Source: Roseiarcus sp963824475
GTDB taxonomy: Bacteria; Pseudomonadota; Alphaproteobacteria; Rhizobiales; Beijerinckiaceae
DNA: 64,000 nucleotides
NCBI GenBank assembly: GCA_963824475.1
Contig: CAWGPR010000007.1
Location: 124,001 to 188,000, forward strand
Direction: 5' to 3'
The translations under genes were made by a program, and so were the position numbers. Within the stretch, counting starts at the first letter, position 1, and the number at the start of each line of letters is the position of its first letter. Shown piece after piece: positions 17,388 to 26,407 of the stretch. The notes under the pieces were generated by a model. It saw nothing but the letters and a program-made list of their open reading frames with translations. It did not search any database and was not told the origin of the DNA.

Positions 17388-18186
17388 AATATCGATAATG
17401 AACAACTTTTAATGAGCGGCGGCCTTTGAACCCAGCAATCCCACGCCCCAACATTACCAAGTAGTCGGAACGAAGATGGTTAACCGCGCAAACTGGGATT
17501 TTAATTCCCTGGTTTGGTCTCTTTAATCCCTGCTCGATTGGTAGGGAATTTGGCTAAAAACTATAACGTTATCAATTTGATATAGGCCTACAGCAGAGCG
17601 GTTCGCCGGCGAATCTAGAAATTTTCCCTGCCAATTCCCATTAAGCAGGGAATTTTCCGCCGGAGACCGGTTTCGCAGGACTGCCTCCACCACCAGCCAT
17701 TAAAATCAATGACTTAACCGGATTTAGAGGCCCCGAAAGTGGCCTATTTCATGTCGCGGTATGTTGCAAACCAGCGCCATTGAATTTCAATGAGTTAGGC
17801 TGATTTCCATGAAACAGCAGCAACTCCACGCGACATGAAACGCAACATGAAAGCCGCAACAACTCGGTGCCCATCACGCTGGTCGCGCTTGGAAGGCCTG
17901 ACGCGGCGAAGCGGTAACTCCTGGCTCCTAGAGCGTGATGTGATGAGGTCGAACCAGGCTCGTCATTGCGAGCGAAGCGAAGCAATCCAGGGGATTAAAG
18001 GCGGGAGCGGCAGCTCTGGATCGCCGCGTCGCTTCGCTCCTCGCGATGACAATTCCATCCGACCGCATCTCGCTCTAGCGGGCGCCGCGGGAAGTTTTTG
18101 GGCGATGAATAAACCCTCTATGGGAGGGTAAAACCTATTAAAAAATGACCGGCGACCATTTGTAGACAACCGAAGTTTGTGAATTC
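17388..18186. other. AT-rich intergenic region with TTCCCTG motifs
   Basis: About 800 bases with no gene. It is markedly AT-rich compared with the window and holds a cluster of TTCCCTG/CAGGGAA motifs in both orientations between about 17500 and 17660. A palindromic interspersed repeat (17962-18050) follows. It might be a remnant of an integration region. Confidence 0.5.
17962..18050. repeat. Interspersed palindromic repeat (CATTGCGAGCGAAGCG type)
   Basis: The left arm GTCATTGCGAGCGAAGCGAA and the right arm TCGCTTCGCTCCTCGCGATG form a long imperfect stem flanking AATCCAG/CTGGAT segments. This family of intergenic palindromes is common in Rhizobiales genomes. It may act as a bidirectional transcription-stop or be a miniature mobile repeat. 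Confidence 0.7.
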
Positions 18187-18265
18187 TCCACCGCCTAAAA
18201 GGCGGTGGCTTCGGGTTACGGCTCAAAGCCGGATCGGTCCGCCCTGCGGCGGACATGGCGGCAAC

Positions 18266-18527
18266 TCACGTGACATTGAAGTTGTCGTCAGGCTCGGACG
18301 GAGCTTGGTTCTTGATGTATTCGACCCACATGTCGTCGGTCACGTTGCCGCTGCTCACAACCCAGTAGCCCCTCGCCCATAGATGCTGACCCCAGTAGCG
18401 CTTGCGCAGCATGCCGAACTCACTCAGCAGCTTGTGCGAACTACGGCCCTTCAAGTGTTGCACAGCGCGCGACACCGACAGGCTCGGAGGGATCAACAGC
18501 AACATGTGGACATGGTCGCGATTGATC
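18266..18527 (-). pseudogene. tnpA: IS200 transposase tnpA, 3' part
   Basis: Encodes the second half of a Y1 HUH transposase: TINRDHVHMLLLIPPSLSVS, then RAVQHLKGRSSHKLLSEF, then LRKRYWGQHLWARGYWVVSS. HVH is the metal-binding HUH motif. The 5' part lies 2.5 kb away at 21043-21217. Removing the IS66 element and one 8-bp target copy joins the parts into a 142-residue protein reading AGSINRDHVHML across the junction. Confidence 0.88.
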
Positions 18528-18603
18528 GTAAGCGTTCTGCTGACCCCACCTTCTTTGGCGTGGGCGGTGGGGCGATAGTCGGGGCGGTTGGAGGCTCCGA
18601 CAC

Positions 18604-19047
18604 GTGTCGATTTCAGAGCATAGTGACGTGCCCAAGGGCGCGAGCGCGGGCTTGGCGCAGCGGCTTGAGATCTTCACAGGCGTAGGACGGCGGCGATCCT
18701 GGACGGCTGAGCAGAAGGCGGCGATCGTCGCGGAGAGCTTTGAGGATGGCGCGCTGGTCGGCCACGTCGCGCGCCGCCATGGCCTGACGCCGCAGCAATT
18801 GTTCGCCTGGCGCCGCCAAGCGCGTCGAGAGGCCGACGAGGGGACCGGCGCCCTGCCGTTTGCTCCGGTGGTCGTCGAGACGCCGAGTGCTGTGTCGCCA
18901 CGCGCGGAGATCGTCGAGAGCAAACCGGCGGATGCGCGTCCCCCCGTCATCGAACTGGACATCGCGGGATCGAGCGTCTGGATCTGGCCCGGCGCGGATA
19001 CGGCGACGGTGACGGCGATCATCGGCGCATTGAGGGCTGCGAAGTGA
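18604..19047 (+). CDS. tnpA: IS66 TnpA
   Basis: A 147-residue accessory protein. Residues 28-75 hold a helix-turn-helix of the IS3 OrfA type: RRRSWTAEQKAAIVAESFED, then GALVGHVARRHGLTPQQLFA and WRRQ. The C-terminal part (IELDIAGSSVWIWPGADTAT) is usual for IS66 TnpA. It overlaps tnpB by four bases (ATGA type), so the two are coupled. Confidence 0.9.
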   Translation: MSISEHSDVPKGASAGLAQRLEIFTGVGRRRSWTAEQKAAIVAESFEDGALVGHVARRHGLTPQQLFAWRRQARREADEGTGALPFAPVVVETPSAVSPRAEIVESKPADARPPVIELDIAGSSVWIWPGADTATVTAIIGALRAAK

Positions 19048-19400
19048 TCGGCCTGTCGGGCTCGGTGCGCGTGCTCATTGCGACGCGGCCGGTCGACTTC
19101 CGTAAAGGCGCGGAAGGCCTGGCGGCGCTGGTTCGCGACGTGATGGGCGCCGATCCGTTTGACGGCTCCGTCTACGTCTTTCGGGCCAAACGCGCCGACC
19201 GGGTGAAGCTGGTTTTTTGGGATGGCACGGGCGTGTGCCTGTTTGCGAAGCGCCTCGAGGACGGCCGGTTCCAATGGCCGAAGATCGAGAACGGGGTGAT
19301 GCGTCTGTCGGCGGCGCAACTCTCGGCGCTTGTCGAAGGCCTCGATTGGAAGCGCGTTGGCGCGGCGAAGGACACGCCGGCGCCGAGACTGCCGGGCTGA
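19044..19400 (+). CDS. tnpB: IS66 TnpB
   Basis: A 118-residue protein with the strongly conserved TnpB pattern: VLIATRPVDFRKGAEGLAAL, then DPFDGSVYVFRAKRADRVKL and VFWDGTGVCLFAKRLEDGRF. It is required for IS66 transposition; its biochemical role is unclear. The length is normal for the family and the frame is intact. Confidence 0.92.
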   Translation: MIGLSGSVRVLIATRPVDFRKGAEGLAALVRDVMGADPFDGSVYVFRAKRADRVKLVFWDGTGVCLFAKRLEDGRFQWPKIENGVMRLSAAQLSALVEGLDWKRVGAAKDTPAPRLPG

Positions 19401-19469
19401 CCTGCGGCGAATTGAATCAGGGGCTCGAAAACCGTCGCAAAGCCTGACGAATCATGGTCTCGTCGGGAC

Positions 19470-21029
19470 ATGACGCAGGCCGCCGAGGCGCTTCCCGACG
19501 ACCCTCAAACGCTGAAGGCGATGCTGATCGCCGAGCGCCAGCGCGCGGAGCGGCTTGTCGCGATCATCAGGGATTTGCAGCGCCACCGCTTTGGCCGCCG
19601 CGCCGAAAGCCTGCCGGAAGATCAATTGCTGCTGGCGCTGGAGGACGTCGAGCAGGGCGAGGCGGGAGAAACCGAGGCAAACGAAGCGAAGTCGCCGGCT
19701 GCGCGCACGGAAGGCTCGCGCAAGCGGCGCGCCAACCGCGGCGCTCTACCGGCGCATCTTCCGCGCGTCGAGACGATCGTCGACGTCGAGGACAAGACCT
19801 GCCCGTGCTGCAGGGGGGCGCTGCACCGGATCGGCGAGAGCCTGCCCTCGGGCTTGACCCGAGGGATGTGAGCGAAAAGCTCGACGTCGTTCCCGCGCAG
19901 TTCCGGGTGATTGTGGTGCGCCGGCCCAAATACGCCTGCCGCGCCTGCCAGGACATCGTCGTCCAGTCGCCGGCGCCGGCGCGGCTGATCGAGGGCGGCC
20001 TGCCGACCGAGGCGACCGTCGCCCACGTGCTCGTCTCCAAATACGCCGATCATTTGCCGCTCTATCGCCAGGCGCAGATTTACGAGCGCCAGGGCCTGCG
20101 CCTCGACCGCTCGAACTCTCGCCGACTGGGTCGGACGCGCCGCCTTCCATCTGCGGCCGGTCCATGAGCGCATCCTGGCGCATCTGAAGTCGTCGACCAA
20201 GCTGTTCGCTGACGAGACGACGGCGCCGGTGCTCGATCCGGGGCGCGGGCGGACCAAGACCGGCCAGCTCTGGGCCTATGCGCGGGATGATCGGCCCTGG
20301 GGCGGAGCCGACCCGCCGGCGGTCGCCTATGTCTACGCGCCCGATCGCACGGCCTCGCAGCCGATCGCCCATCTCGCCGGCTTCAAGGGCATCCTCCAGG
20401 TCGACGGTTACGCCGGATATCGGGCGCTGGCGGGCAAGGGCGACGTGACGCTCGCCTTCTGCTGGGCGCATCTGCGCCGCCGCTTCTATGACCGCGCCGT
20501 CGCCGAAGCCTCGCCGATCGCCAACGAAGCGCTGCAGCGCATCGCCGCGCTCTATCGGATCGAGGCCGACTGCCGCGGCTGCGACCCCGACAAGCGACGC
20601 GCCGTGCGCCAGGAGCGATCGCGTCCGATCGTCGCCGAACTCGAGCCCTGGCTGCGCGAAAAGCTCGCGCTTCTGAGCCGGAAGAGCAAGCTCGCCCAGG
20701 CAATCCGCTACGGACTGTCGCACTGGGACGGTCTCGTCCGTTTCCTCGACGACGGACGGGTCGAGATCGACTCCAACACAGTCGAGCGATCGATCAGGCC
20801 TCTCGCCCTCACGCGCAAGAACGCGCTCTTCGCCGGCTCGGATGGCGGCGCGGAAAGTTGGGCGGTCATCGCCTCGCTGATCGAAACGTGCAAGCTAAAC
20901 GACGTCGACCCTTACGCCTATCTCGCCGACACACTCACGCGGATCGTCGGCGGTCATCTCGCCAGCGCGATCAACGAGCTTCTCCCGTGGGCCTACGCCA
21001 GGGCCCAGCCGCTCAAAGACGCGGCCTGA
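19470..21029 (+). pseudogene. tnpC: IS66 TnpC transposase, broken by a 26-nt insertion and a 1-nt insertion
   Basis: The N-terminal leucine-rich part (AERLVAIIRDLQRHRFGRRAE) and zinc-binding segment (TCPCCRGALHRIGE) are in one frame. At 19839-19864 a 26-nt palindromic sequence splits the expected IGEDVSEKLDVVPAQF. The next frame carries EKLDVVPAQFRVIVVRRPKY up to LRLDRS near 20115. There an extra A moves the reading back to the first frame for STLADWVG, then the DDE catalytic domain (LFADETTAPVLD, LQVDGYAGYRAL, NTVERSIRPLAL). It is inactive as read. Confidence 0.88.
19839..19864. repeat. 26-nt palindromic insertion in tnpC
   Basis: It holds CCCTCGGG and CCCGAGGG arms (8 bp, perfect, last base at 19865) around a CTTGA loop, preceded by GAGCCT. 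It interrupts an otherwise conserved IS66 TnpC sequence and changes the frame by 26 bases. A 26-nt insertion of the same design lies in the IS5 transposase at 23742-23767. Confidence 0.75.
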
Positions 21030-21042
21030 GAACGACGCTTAC

Positions 21043-21217
21043 GATTGATCGATCCGGCGTGTACGACCATCTCATGCGCCCGCGCCGTCTCGCGCAACAG
21101 TTCGCGGCAGCGAGCCCCAACATCGCCACCAAGCACCGAGTAACGGTACTTGGTTACCCACACCAAGTGGTACTTGCAGTCCCAGACCGTGTGGCCGCCA
21201 CGCTTGTACGCTTCCAT
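21043..21217 (-). pseudogene. tnpA: IS200 transposase tnpA, 5' part
   Basis: Encodes MEAYKRGGHTVWDCKYHLVW, then VTKYRYSVLGGDVGARCREL and LRETARAHEMVVHAGSIN, the N-terminal half of an IS200 Y1 transposase. The frame runs into the IS66 end at 21042. Its partner is at 18266-18527. Confidence 0.88.
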
Positions 21218-21359
21218 CCACCCAATTTACACCGGAAGCGCCGCCATCCAGCCGCCTAAAGGCGTGGGGTTTCCTGATCCCCTATCGGGGACTCTAAAAA
21301 CCGCGATGCGAGGCGGAATTTGCCCCGCGCTCGCAAAGGAGCGGTTTGGAAATGAGTGA

Positions 21360-21575
21360 AGAGTTAGGGAATTCGTCGACACCGGGCGCGAGACGAGAAT
21401 CATCATCGGCGAGCAAACAAAGACTGGCGCGAGAGTCGCTCGGCCGATCGTCGAGGCGGTAATTGCCGCGATCAAGGACAACGAAATCGGGTTGATGATC
21501 GTCGACCCCTTTGTCGCTTCGCACCGCGTCATCGAAAACGACAACCCCGCGATCGAGCTTGTCGCTGCGACCTAG
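21360..21575 (+). pseudogene. Fragment of RepA-like AAA ATPase
   Basis: An open stretch reads EFVDTGRETRIIIGEQTKTG, then IVEAVIAAIKDNEIGLMIVD and PFVASHRVIENDNPAIELVA, and stops at the IS630 edge. The LMIVDPF Walker-B-like strand followed by SH.V.ENDN.AI..V is typical of RecA-fold AAA_25/RepA proteins of phages and plasmids. Both ends are lost, the 3' end exactly at the TA target of the next IS630. Confidence 0.65.
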
Positions 21576-22740
21576 TCTCATGTCCCACAAATATCTTTAC
21601 ATAATCTGCGGGGATCGCCATGATTCGTTTTTGCTTGGGAGCGGATCGTGGCGCGCACTGGAAGACCGCAGGATCGTTTGGTGTCGCTGAGCGCCATAGA
21701 GCGGGAAGAACTCGAGCGGTTGGGTTCGATCGCGTTCGGCCCCTCACAGCCTGGTTCGTCGAGCCCAGATCATTCTGGGGTCGGCTTCAGGCGAGACCAA
21801 TCTCAGCATAGCCCGACGGCTGGGAGTCTCGAACCCGACCGTGTGCCATTGGCGCAAGAAATGGTTCGATCAAGGCCTTGTCGGCCTGTACGGCGAGGCG
21901 AGGCCCGGGCGCCCGAGAACCCACGACGAAGAGCGAGTGGCGGAGCTTCTGCGCACCGTCCTGGACAGCAAGCCCGCCGACGCGACGCACTGGACCGTGC
22001 GCTCTGCCGCCGCAACGACCGGCCTTTCGAAAAGCACAGTCGCGCGAACCTTCGCTTTGTTCGGCGTACAGCCTCACCGCTCCAAACATTTCAAGCTATC
22101 CACCGATCCGGAGTTCGTTGACAAGGTCCGGGACATTGTTGGTCTGTACCTGAATCCGCCAGATCACGCCCTCGTTCTGTGCGTCGACGAAAAGACGCAG
22201 ATCCAGGCGCTTGAACGTAGCCAACCGATCCTGCCTCTGGGGCTCGGCTACATCGAAGGGGTGACCCACGATTACTATCGGCATGGAACGACGACGCTGT
22301 TCGCCGCTCTCGATATCGCCAACGGTCAGGTCATCGCGCAATGCCGCGCCCGCCACCGACATCAGGAGTTCCTGAGCTTCCTGAAGCACATCGAAGCCAA
22401 TGTCCCCCGCGACCTCGATCTCCACCTGGTGGTCGACAACTACGCCGCGCACAAGCACCCGGAGATCCGGGCCTGGCTCGCGAAAAGACCTCGCTTCAAC
22501 CTGCATTTCACGCCGACCTATTCGTCATGGCTCAATCAGGTCGAACGCTGGTTCGCTCTGATAACCCAACGCCAGATCCGGCGCGGATCCTTTATCAGTG
22601 CGAAGGACCTCATCGCCAAGATCCAGGTCTTCGTCAAAGCCTACAACGCGAAAGCAACTCCCTTCGTCTGGACCGCCACAAGCCAGCAAATCCTCGACAA
22701 GGTCGAACGTATATGTAAAGCTATTTGTGGGACATGAGAC
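21575..22740 (+). mobile_element. IS630-family insertion sequence, copy 2
   Basis: The terminal inverted repeats GTCTCATGTCCCACAAATA and its complement at the right end are nearly perfect over about 25 bases. TA flanks both ends (21573-21574 and 22741-22742). The length is 1166 bp. It is a different IS630 subtype from copy 1. Confidence 0.9.
21648..22737 (+). pseudogene. IS630 transposase, single-base frameshift
   Basis: The first codons (ARTGRPQDRLVSLSAIEREE, then LER) are in one frame. From about 21719 the protein continues one frame over as WVRSRSAPHSLVRRAQIILG, then SASGETNLSIARRLGVSNPT. It runs on intact through the DDE acids (VLCVDEKTQ, LHLVVDNYAAHKHPE, SSWLNQVERWF) to the end. The shift fits one extra T in GCGGTTGGG. 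Internal starts could still make a nearly complete protein, so activity is uncertain. Confidence 0.85.
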
Positions 22741-22832
22741 TAGCAGGCTGCTGAAGAAGTTGGGCGAAGAGGCGCTGGTGTTTGTTCTCATTGCGTGATT
22801 CCCTGGACGTTGCGATTCGCGAGGGGGTTTTG

Positions 22833-23953
22833 ATGCGGGGCGATGATCGGACGAGCGGGGCGCTGTTTTCCTATGTCGACATCGAGGCGCGGATACCCGC
22901 GAAGCATCCGCTGCGAGGGATGCGGCGACTGACCAATGCGGCGCTGGCTGAGCTCGACGGGAGGTTTTCCGCGCTTTACGAGGCGTGTGGGCGTCCATCC
23001 ATCCCGCCGGAGCGCTTGCTGCGGGCGACGCTGTTGCAGCTTCTCTATTCGATCCGCTCGGAGCGGCAATTGGCCGAGCGGATCGAGTTTGATCTTTTGT
23101 TTCGCTGGTTCGTCGGGTTGTCGATCGACGAGAAGGTTTTCGACGCCTCGACCTTCTCCAAGAACCGCGACCGCCTGCTCACCCACGAGATCGCGCAAGA
23201 GTTTCTGGCTTCGCTGCTCGCCCTGCCGGAGGTGAAGGGGCTCATGAGCGCGGAGCATTTTTCGGTCGACGGGACGCTTCTGAAGGCCTGGGCGTCGATG
23301 AAGAGCTTTCGGCCCAAGGATGGCTCGGGCGAGCCGCCTTCGCCGGGGCGCAATGGCGAGATCAACTTCCGCAAGACGAAGCGATCGAACGCGACGCACG
23401 CCTCGACGACCGACAAGGATGCGCGCCTTTACCGCAAGGGCGACGGGCAGGAGAGCCGTCTTTGCTATCTCGGCCATGCACTGATGGAGAACCGCAACGG
23501 GCTCGTGGCGGCCGCGGAGGCGACCCTGGCCACGGGAACGGCCGAACGCGAGGCGGCGGAGCGCTTGAGCGGACGGTTGCCTAAGGGCGCGACCCTCGGC
23601 GCCGACAAGAACTACGACGCCGAGGCGTTCGTCGAAGGCCTGAAGGGGCGCGGGATCGCGCCGCACGTCGCGATCAACGGGACGGTGAGCAAGCATGGCA
23701 AGGCGCGCAAGACCGCGGTTCCGCCGGAGGTTGCGGCGAGCCTCGCCCCCGGGCTTAGACCCGGGGGCAGCGGCTGCGCAAGCGCATCGAGGAATCCTTC
23801 GGCTGGATGAAGACAGTGGGCGGGCTTGCGCAAGTGAAAGTGCGCGGCCTCGACAAGGTCCGCGCCGCTTTCGTCTTCGCCATGGCCGCCTACAACATCG
23901 TCCGCCTGCCCAAGCTCCTGGCTCCGAGCGGCGAAGTGTGTCCGGCGGCGTGA
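22833..23953 (+). pseudogene. IS5-family transposase broken by a 26-nt palindrome
   Basis: Starts MRGDDRTSGALFSYVDIEAR and shows the DUF772 N-terminal region (LYEACGRPSIPPERLLRATL). The DDE domain follows: EHFSVDGTLLKAWASMKSFR, LGADKNYDAEAF. At 23742-23767 a 26-nt palindrome splits the expected AASQRLRKRIEESFGWMKTV. The remaining codons continue two frames over to a stop at 23953. Without the insertion the gene would be complete, so the palindrome alone disabled it. Confidence 0.88.
23742..23767. repeat. 26-nt palindromic insertion in IS5 transposase
   Basis: It contains GCCCCCGGG and CCCGGGGGC arms (9 bp, spanning 23745-23768) around CTTAGA, and is preceded by GAGCCT as in the tnpC insertion. 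It changes the frame of an otherwise intact transposase. Confidence 0.75.
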
Positions 23954-24072
23954 CCAGCGAGGGAACAATGACCGACGTCGGGCCAGAACCTTGAACATGA
24001 GCCGCATCCACCGGCAAAAAATCGCGCCTGCACCCCATGTCGCGCAGACGCAGCAACTTTTTCAGCAGCCTG

Positions 24073-24984
24073 CTAGGCGAGATGGAAGCGCTGCTCGCCG
24101 CCGTCTCGCGCTTCGCCGACCACGAGGCCGCGCTCGCTCAGGTCCTCGAGATGGGCAAGGGTCGAGAGGCCCGCGGCGTGCGTCAAGGATGGGCTTAAGC
24201 CGACATAGACCTTGGCGACAAGCGCGGGAATGATCTGCGGGCCGTCTTTAAGCGCATTCAGGATCGAGGCTTCCCGCTGACGCCGATGATGGATCAGGGC
24301 GCGCAGATAGCGTTTCGGATCGACGACGGGGCCGCCATGGCCCGGCCAATAGATCGTCTCGGCGCGCCCGCGTAGCTTGTCGAGCGAATCCATGTAGGCG
24401 CGCATCGAACCGTCGGGGGGCGCGACAACCGAGGTCGACCAGGCCATCACGTGGTCGCCGGACAACAGCGCCCATTCCTCAAGAAGCGCAAAGCACAGAT
24501 GATTGGAGCAATGCCCTGGCGTGGCGATCGCCTCGATCGTGTAGCCGGAGCCTTGCCATCGCTCGCCGTCGGCGAGAATCGCGTCGGGCGAATAGTCGCG
24601 GTCATGCGCGGAATCGAGCCCGGCGGAGCCATCGCCGCGGGCCATGAACGGCGCGGCGCCGACCACCGGCGCGCCCGTCGCTGAGCGGAGCTTCTTTGCG
24701 CCTACGCTATGATCGCGATGGGTGTGGGTTACGAGAATGGTCTCGACTTGCTCGCCGTCAACCGCGGCGAGCAGGGCCAAAAGATGTGAATCGTCGTCCG
24801 GCCCAGGATCGACGATCGCGACCTTGCCTCGGCCCACGATATAGCTGCAAGTGCCATTGAAGGTGAACGGCGAAGCGTTCGGCGCGATCAATCGGCGCAC
24901 CAATGGCGAAACCCTGGTCGCGGCGCGCGGCGGCGGCTCGCGCGAGGCGGGCAAAAGGTCCGGTTCGCTCTCGTCATTGGCCAT
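24073..24984 (-). CDS. MBL-fold metallo-hydrolase
   Basis: A 303-residue metallo-beta-lactamase-fold protein. HTHRDH at residues 87-92 is the dinuclear zinc motif; later ligands are in ATPGHCSNH, LSGDHV and WPGHGG. A C-terminal winged-helix-like part (LTHAAGLSTLAHLEDLSERG) matches LACTB2-like/SoxH-type hydrolases, which cleave thioesters or RNA ends. The last codon and TAG stop are formed at the CTAG flanking the IS5 insertion, so the mobile stack sits directly at its 3' end without altering it. The substrate is unknown. Confidence 0.87.
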   Translation of the reverse strand: MANDESEPDLLPASREPPPRAATRVSPLVRRLIAPNASPFTFNGTCSYIVGRGKVAIVDPGPDDDSHLLALLAAVDGEQVETILVTHTHRDHSVGAKKLRSATGAPVVGAAPFMARGDGSAGLDSAHDRDYSPDAILADGERWQGSGYTIEAIATPGHCSNHLCFALLEEWALLSGDHVMAWSTSVVAPPDGSMRAYMDSLDKLRGRAETIYWPGHGGPVVDPKRYLRALIHHRRQREASILNALKDGPQIIPALVAKVYVGLSPSLTHAAGLSTLAHLEDLSERGLVVGEARDGGEQRFHLA

Positions 24985-25208
24985 CGCGTTGTTTGCTCTC
25001 TGCTCCCGGCAAGGCGGCTCGCCGCCTTGTCATGATAGCCGCGCGCGGGCTAAGAGGCGAAGCCAACCGCGACTGCCGCGAGAGAGCATGGCCGCCGCCT
25101 TCGATAATTTCTTCGCCGAGATGTTGCAGGCTAGGAGGCGCGCCGTGCTCGCGATAAGCGCGAGGTCGGTTGGCAGGTCCGACTTGCTTCCCGAGGGCTG
25201 AGGCGGAC

Positions 25209-25757
25209 ATGGCGGCTGACCGTGATCGCCAACCGCCGCCTTCGCGGGCGGCTTTCGCCCGGTTCGTGGCCATGGCGACGCGCTGGAGCGACAACGACGC
25301 CTACGGCCACCTCAACAACATCATCTATTACGCGCTGTTCGATTCGGCGGTGAACGCGATCCTCATCGAGGCCGGGCTGCTCGATCCGGCCTCAAGCCCG
25401 ATCGTCGGCCTTGTCGTTGAAAGCAACTGCCGTTTCTACGCCAGCCTTACCTACCCCGAGCTGGCGGAAGTCGGCGTCGCGGTCGAGCGGCTTGGCCGCT
25501 CCTCGGTGCGCTATCGCCTCGCGGTGTTCAAAGAAGGCGCTACGGAGGCCGCCGCGGCCGGCGGCTACACCCACGTCTATGTTGAGCGGGCGACGAACCG
25601 CCCGGTTCCGATTCCCGAGGCGCATCGGCGGTTGATGGAGGGGCTGAAGGCGCCCAGCGCGGCTCCCTTTAACGGAGAGGGGCGCGACTGCCGAACTTCG
25701 GCTGTGAGGCCAGATAGGCCCAAGCCCGACCATACCCAGCCAAATAAAACGAAGTAA
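25209..25757 (+). CDS. Acyl-CoA thioesterase (hot-dog fold, 4HBT type)
   Basis: A 182-residue protein with the 4-hydroxybenzoyl-CoA thioesterase pattern RWSDNDAYGHLNNIIYYALF, including the catalytic Asp and the helix following HLNN. Later strands (VGLVVESNCRFYASLTYPEL, SVRYRLAVFKEG) complete the hot-dog domain. A proline-rich tail of about 40 residues is unusual and may be disordered. The start at 25209 is preferred over an earlier one because GAGGCGG precedes it. It would hydrolyse acyl-CoA thioesters in the cytoplasm; the chain length is unknown. Confidence 0.87.
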   Translation: MAADRDRQPPPSRAAFARFVAMATRWSDNDAYGHLNNIIYYALFDSAVNAILIEAGLLDPASSPIVGLVVESNCRFYASLTYPELAEVGVAVERLGRSSVRYRLAVFKEGATEAAAAGGYTHVYVERATNRPVPIPEAHRRLMEGLKAPSAAPFNGEGRDCRTSAVRPDRPKPDHTQPNKTK

Positions 25758-25906
25758 AATCACTTCGATTTGCTCGGTTTTATGAGTTCGAATTGAACCA
25801 CGGATGCCTATTTTGTGCAAAAACTCGTTGAAGGGAGAAACCTGGCAACGAACGCACAACTCGGAACGGTGAGGGAGTGAACGGCGCGCGATTCGCCTGA
25901 CATTCA

Positions 25907-26134
25907 CTACGTCGGCGCAAAGTACATGACCGGCTTGCGGCGCGCCCTGGGCGCTTCGGCCTCGAGAATGGCCAGGGTGGTCGCCCTATCAAAGAACGCC
26001 CGAGATAAGGCCGAGAACACTGTCATGTTCGTCGCCTGGTCTGCTGGCGTTTCCATATCCCGGAGCACTGCGTAGGCCAGCGAAACTAGCCGCGAGCGTC
26101 GCTCATATTCATCGCTTTGGCTCAACATCTTCAC
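25907..26134 (-). CDS. Small protein of unknown function, paralog 1
   Basis: A 75-residue helical protein: DEYERRSRLVSLAYAVLRDM, then ETPADQATNMTVFSALSRAF and a basic tail PRARRKPVMYF. It is a clear paralog of the protein at 27365-27574; the shared blocks are ERRSRL(V/I)SLAY.VLR.ME and LSRAF.D.A. A perfect TTGAT-N4-ATCAA site lies 65 bases upstream of its start, so it is probably controlled by an FNR/FixK-type regulator. The family is not recognised. Confidence 0.7.
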   Translation of the reverse strand: MKMLSQSDEYERRSRLVSLAYAVLRDMETPADQATNMTVFSALSRAFFDRATTLAILEAEAPRARRKPVMYFAPT

Positions 26135-26198
26135 CTCCGAGGTGGTTTCAGCGTTTCCTTAAACCGCGAGGCTCTAAGGCGAGTCTCGGCCCGGTTCC

Positions 26199-26212
26199 TT
26201 GATGCAGATCAA
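26199..26212 (-). promoter_or_regulatory. FNR/FixK-type box (anaerobox)
   Basis: TTGATGCAGATCAA is a perfect palindromic match to the TTGAT-N4-ATCAA consensus for FNR, FixK and related regulators. It sits upstream of the small gene starting at 26134 and between it and a Crp/Fnr-family gene. Confidence 0.7.
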
Positions 26213-26407
26213 GGCGACGCACCCGTTGAGTGGAATTTTGACGCATCTCTGGGCAAGTCAACCATTGGGTGAGGTCGAGACCGACGCGAAAGCACCGCTG
26301 TCGAGCCGGCGCTCCTGACCAAAAGGGAAGATGGCAGGTTCGAGAAGCGTCGGCTGTTCAAAAATGACCACACGCCCGGGAAATAATGTCGGCGCGCGCC
26401 GAGGTCA

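Larger units (their letters stand above)
18528..21042 (+). mobile_element. IS66-family element with 8-bp target duplication
   Basis: The ends match as GTAAGCGT on the left and its complement on the right. GATTGATC flanks both sides (18520-18527 and 21043-21050), the 8-bp duplication typical of IS66. The 2515-bp element carries tnpA, tnpB and a broken tnpC, and has landed inside an IS200 tnpA. Confidence 0.92.
18187..21275 (-). mobile_element. IS200/IS605-type element, split by IS66
   Basis: Short hairpins near each end (CCGCCTAAAAGGCGG at 18190 and CCGCCTAAAGGCG at about 21250) are typical of IS200 subterminal structures. The tnpA gene between them is interrupted by a complete IS66 element. 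Outer boundaries are approximate because IS200 elements have no inverted repeats. Confidence 0.7.
22744..24072 (+). mobile_element. IS5-family insertion sequence with CTAG duplication
   Basis: The ends are CAGGCTGCTGAAGAAGTTG on the left and the complement of CAGGCTGCTGAAAAAGTTG on the right. CTAG flanks both sides (22740-22743 and 24073-24076), matching the YTAR target of the IS5 group. The left CTAG includes the last base and TA of the neighbouring IS630, so this element arrived after it. Confidence 0.88.

Noticed and set aside
20229..21029. A separate intact transposase gene starting at 20229
   Set aside because: It is the C-terminal half of IS66 TnpC, separated only by the frameshift at about 20115.
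22788..24056. A 422-codon minus-strand frame across the IS5 element
   Set aside because: Antisense shadow; composition is Arg/Pro-rich with no family pattern, while the plus strand encodes the transposase.
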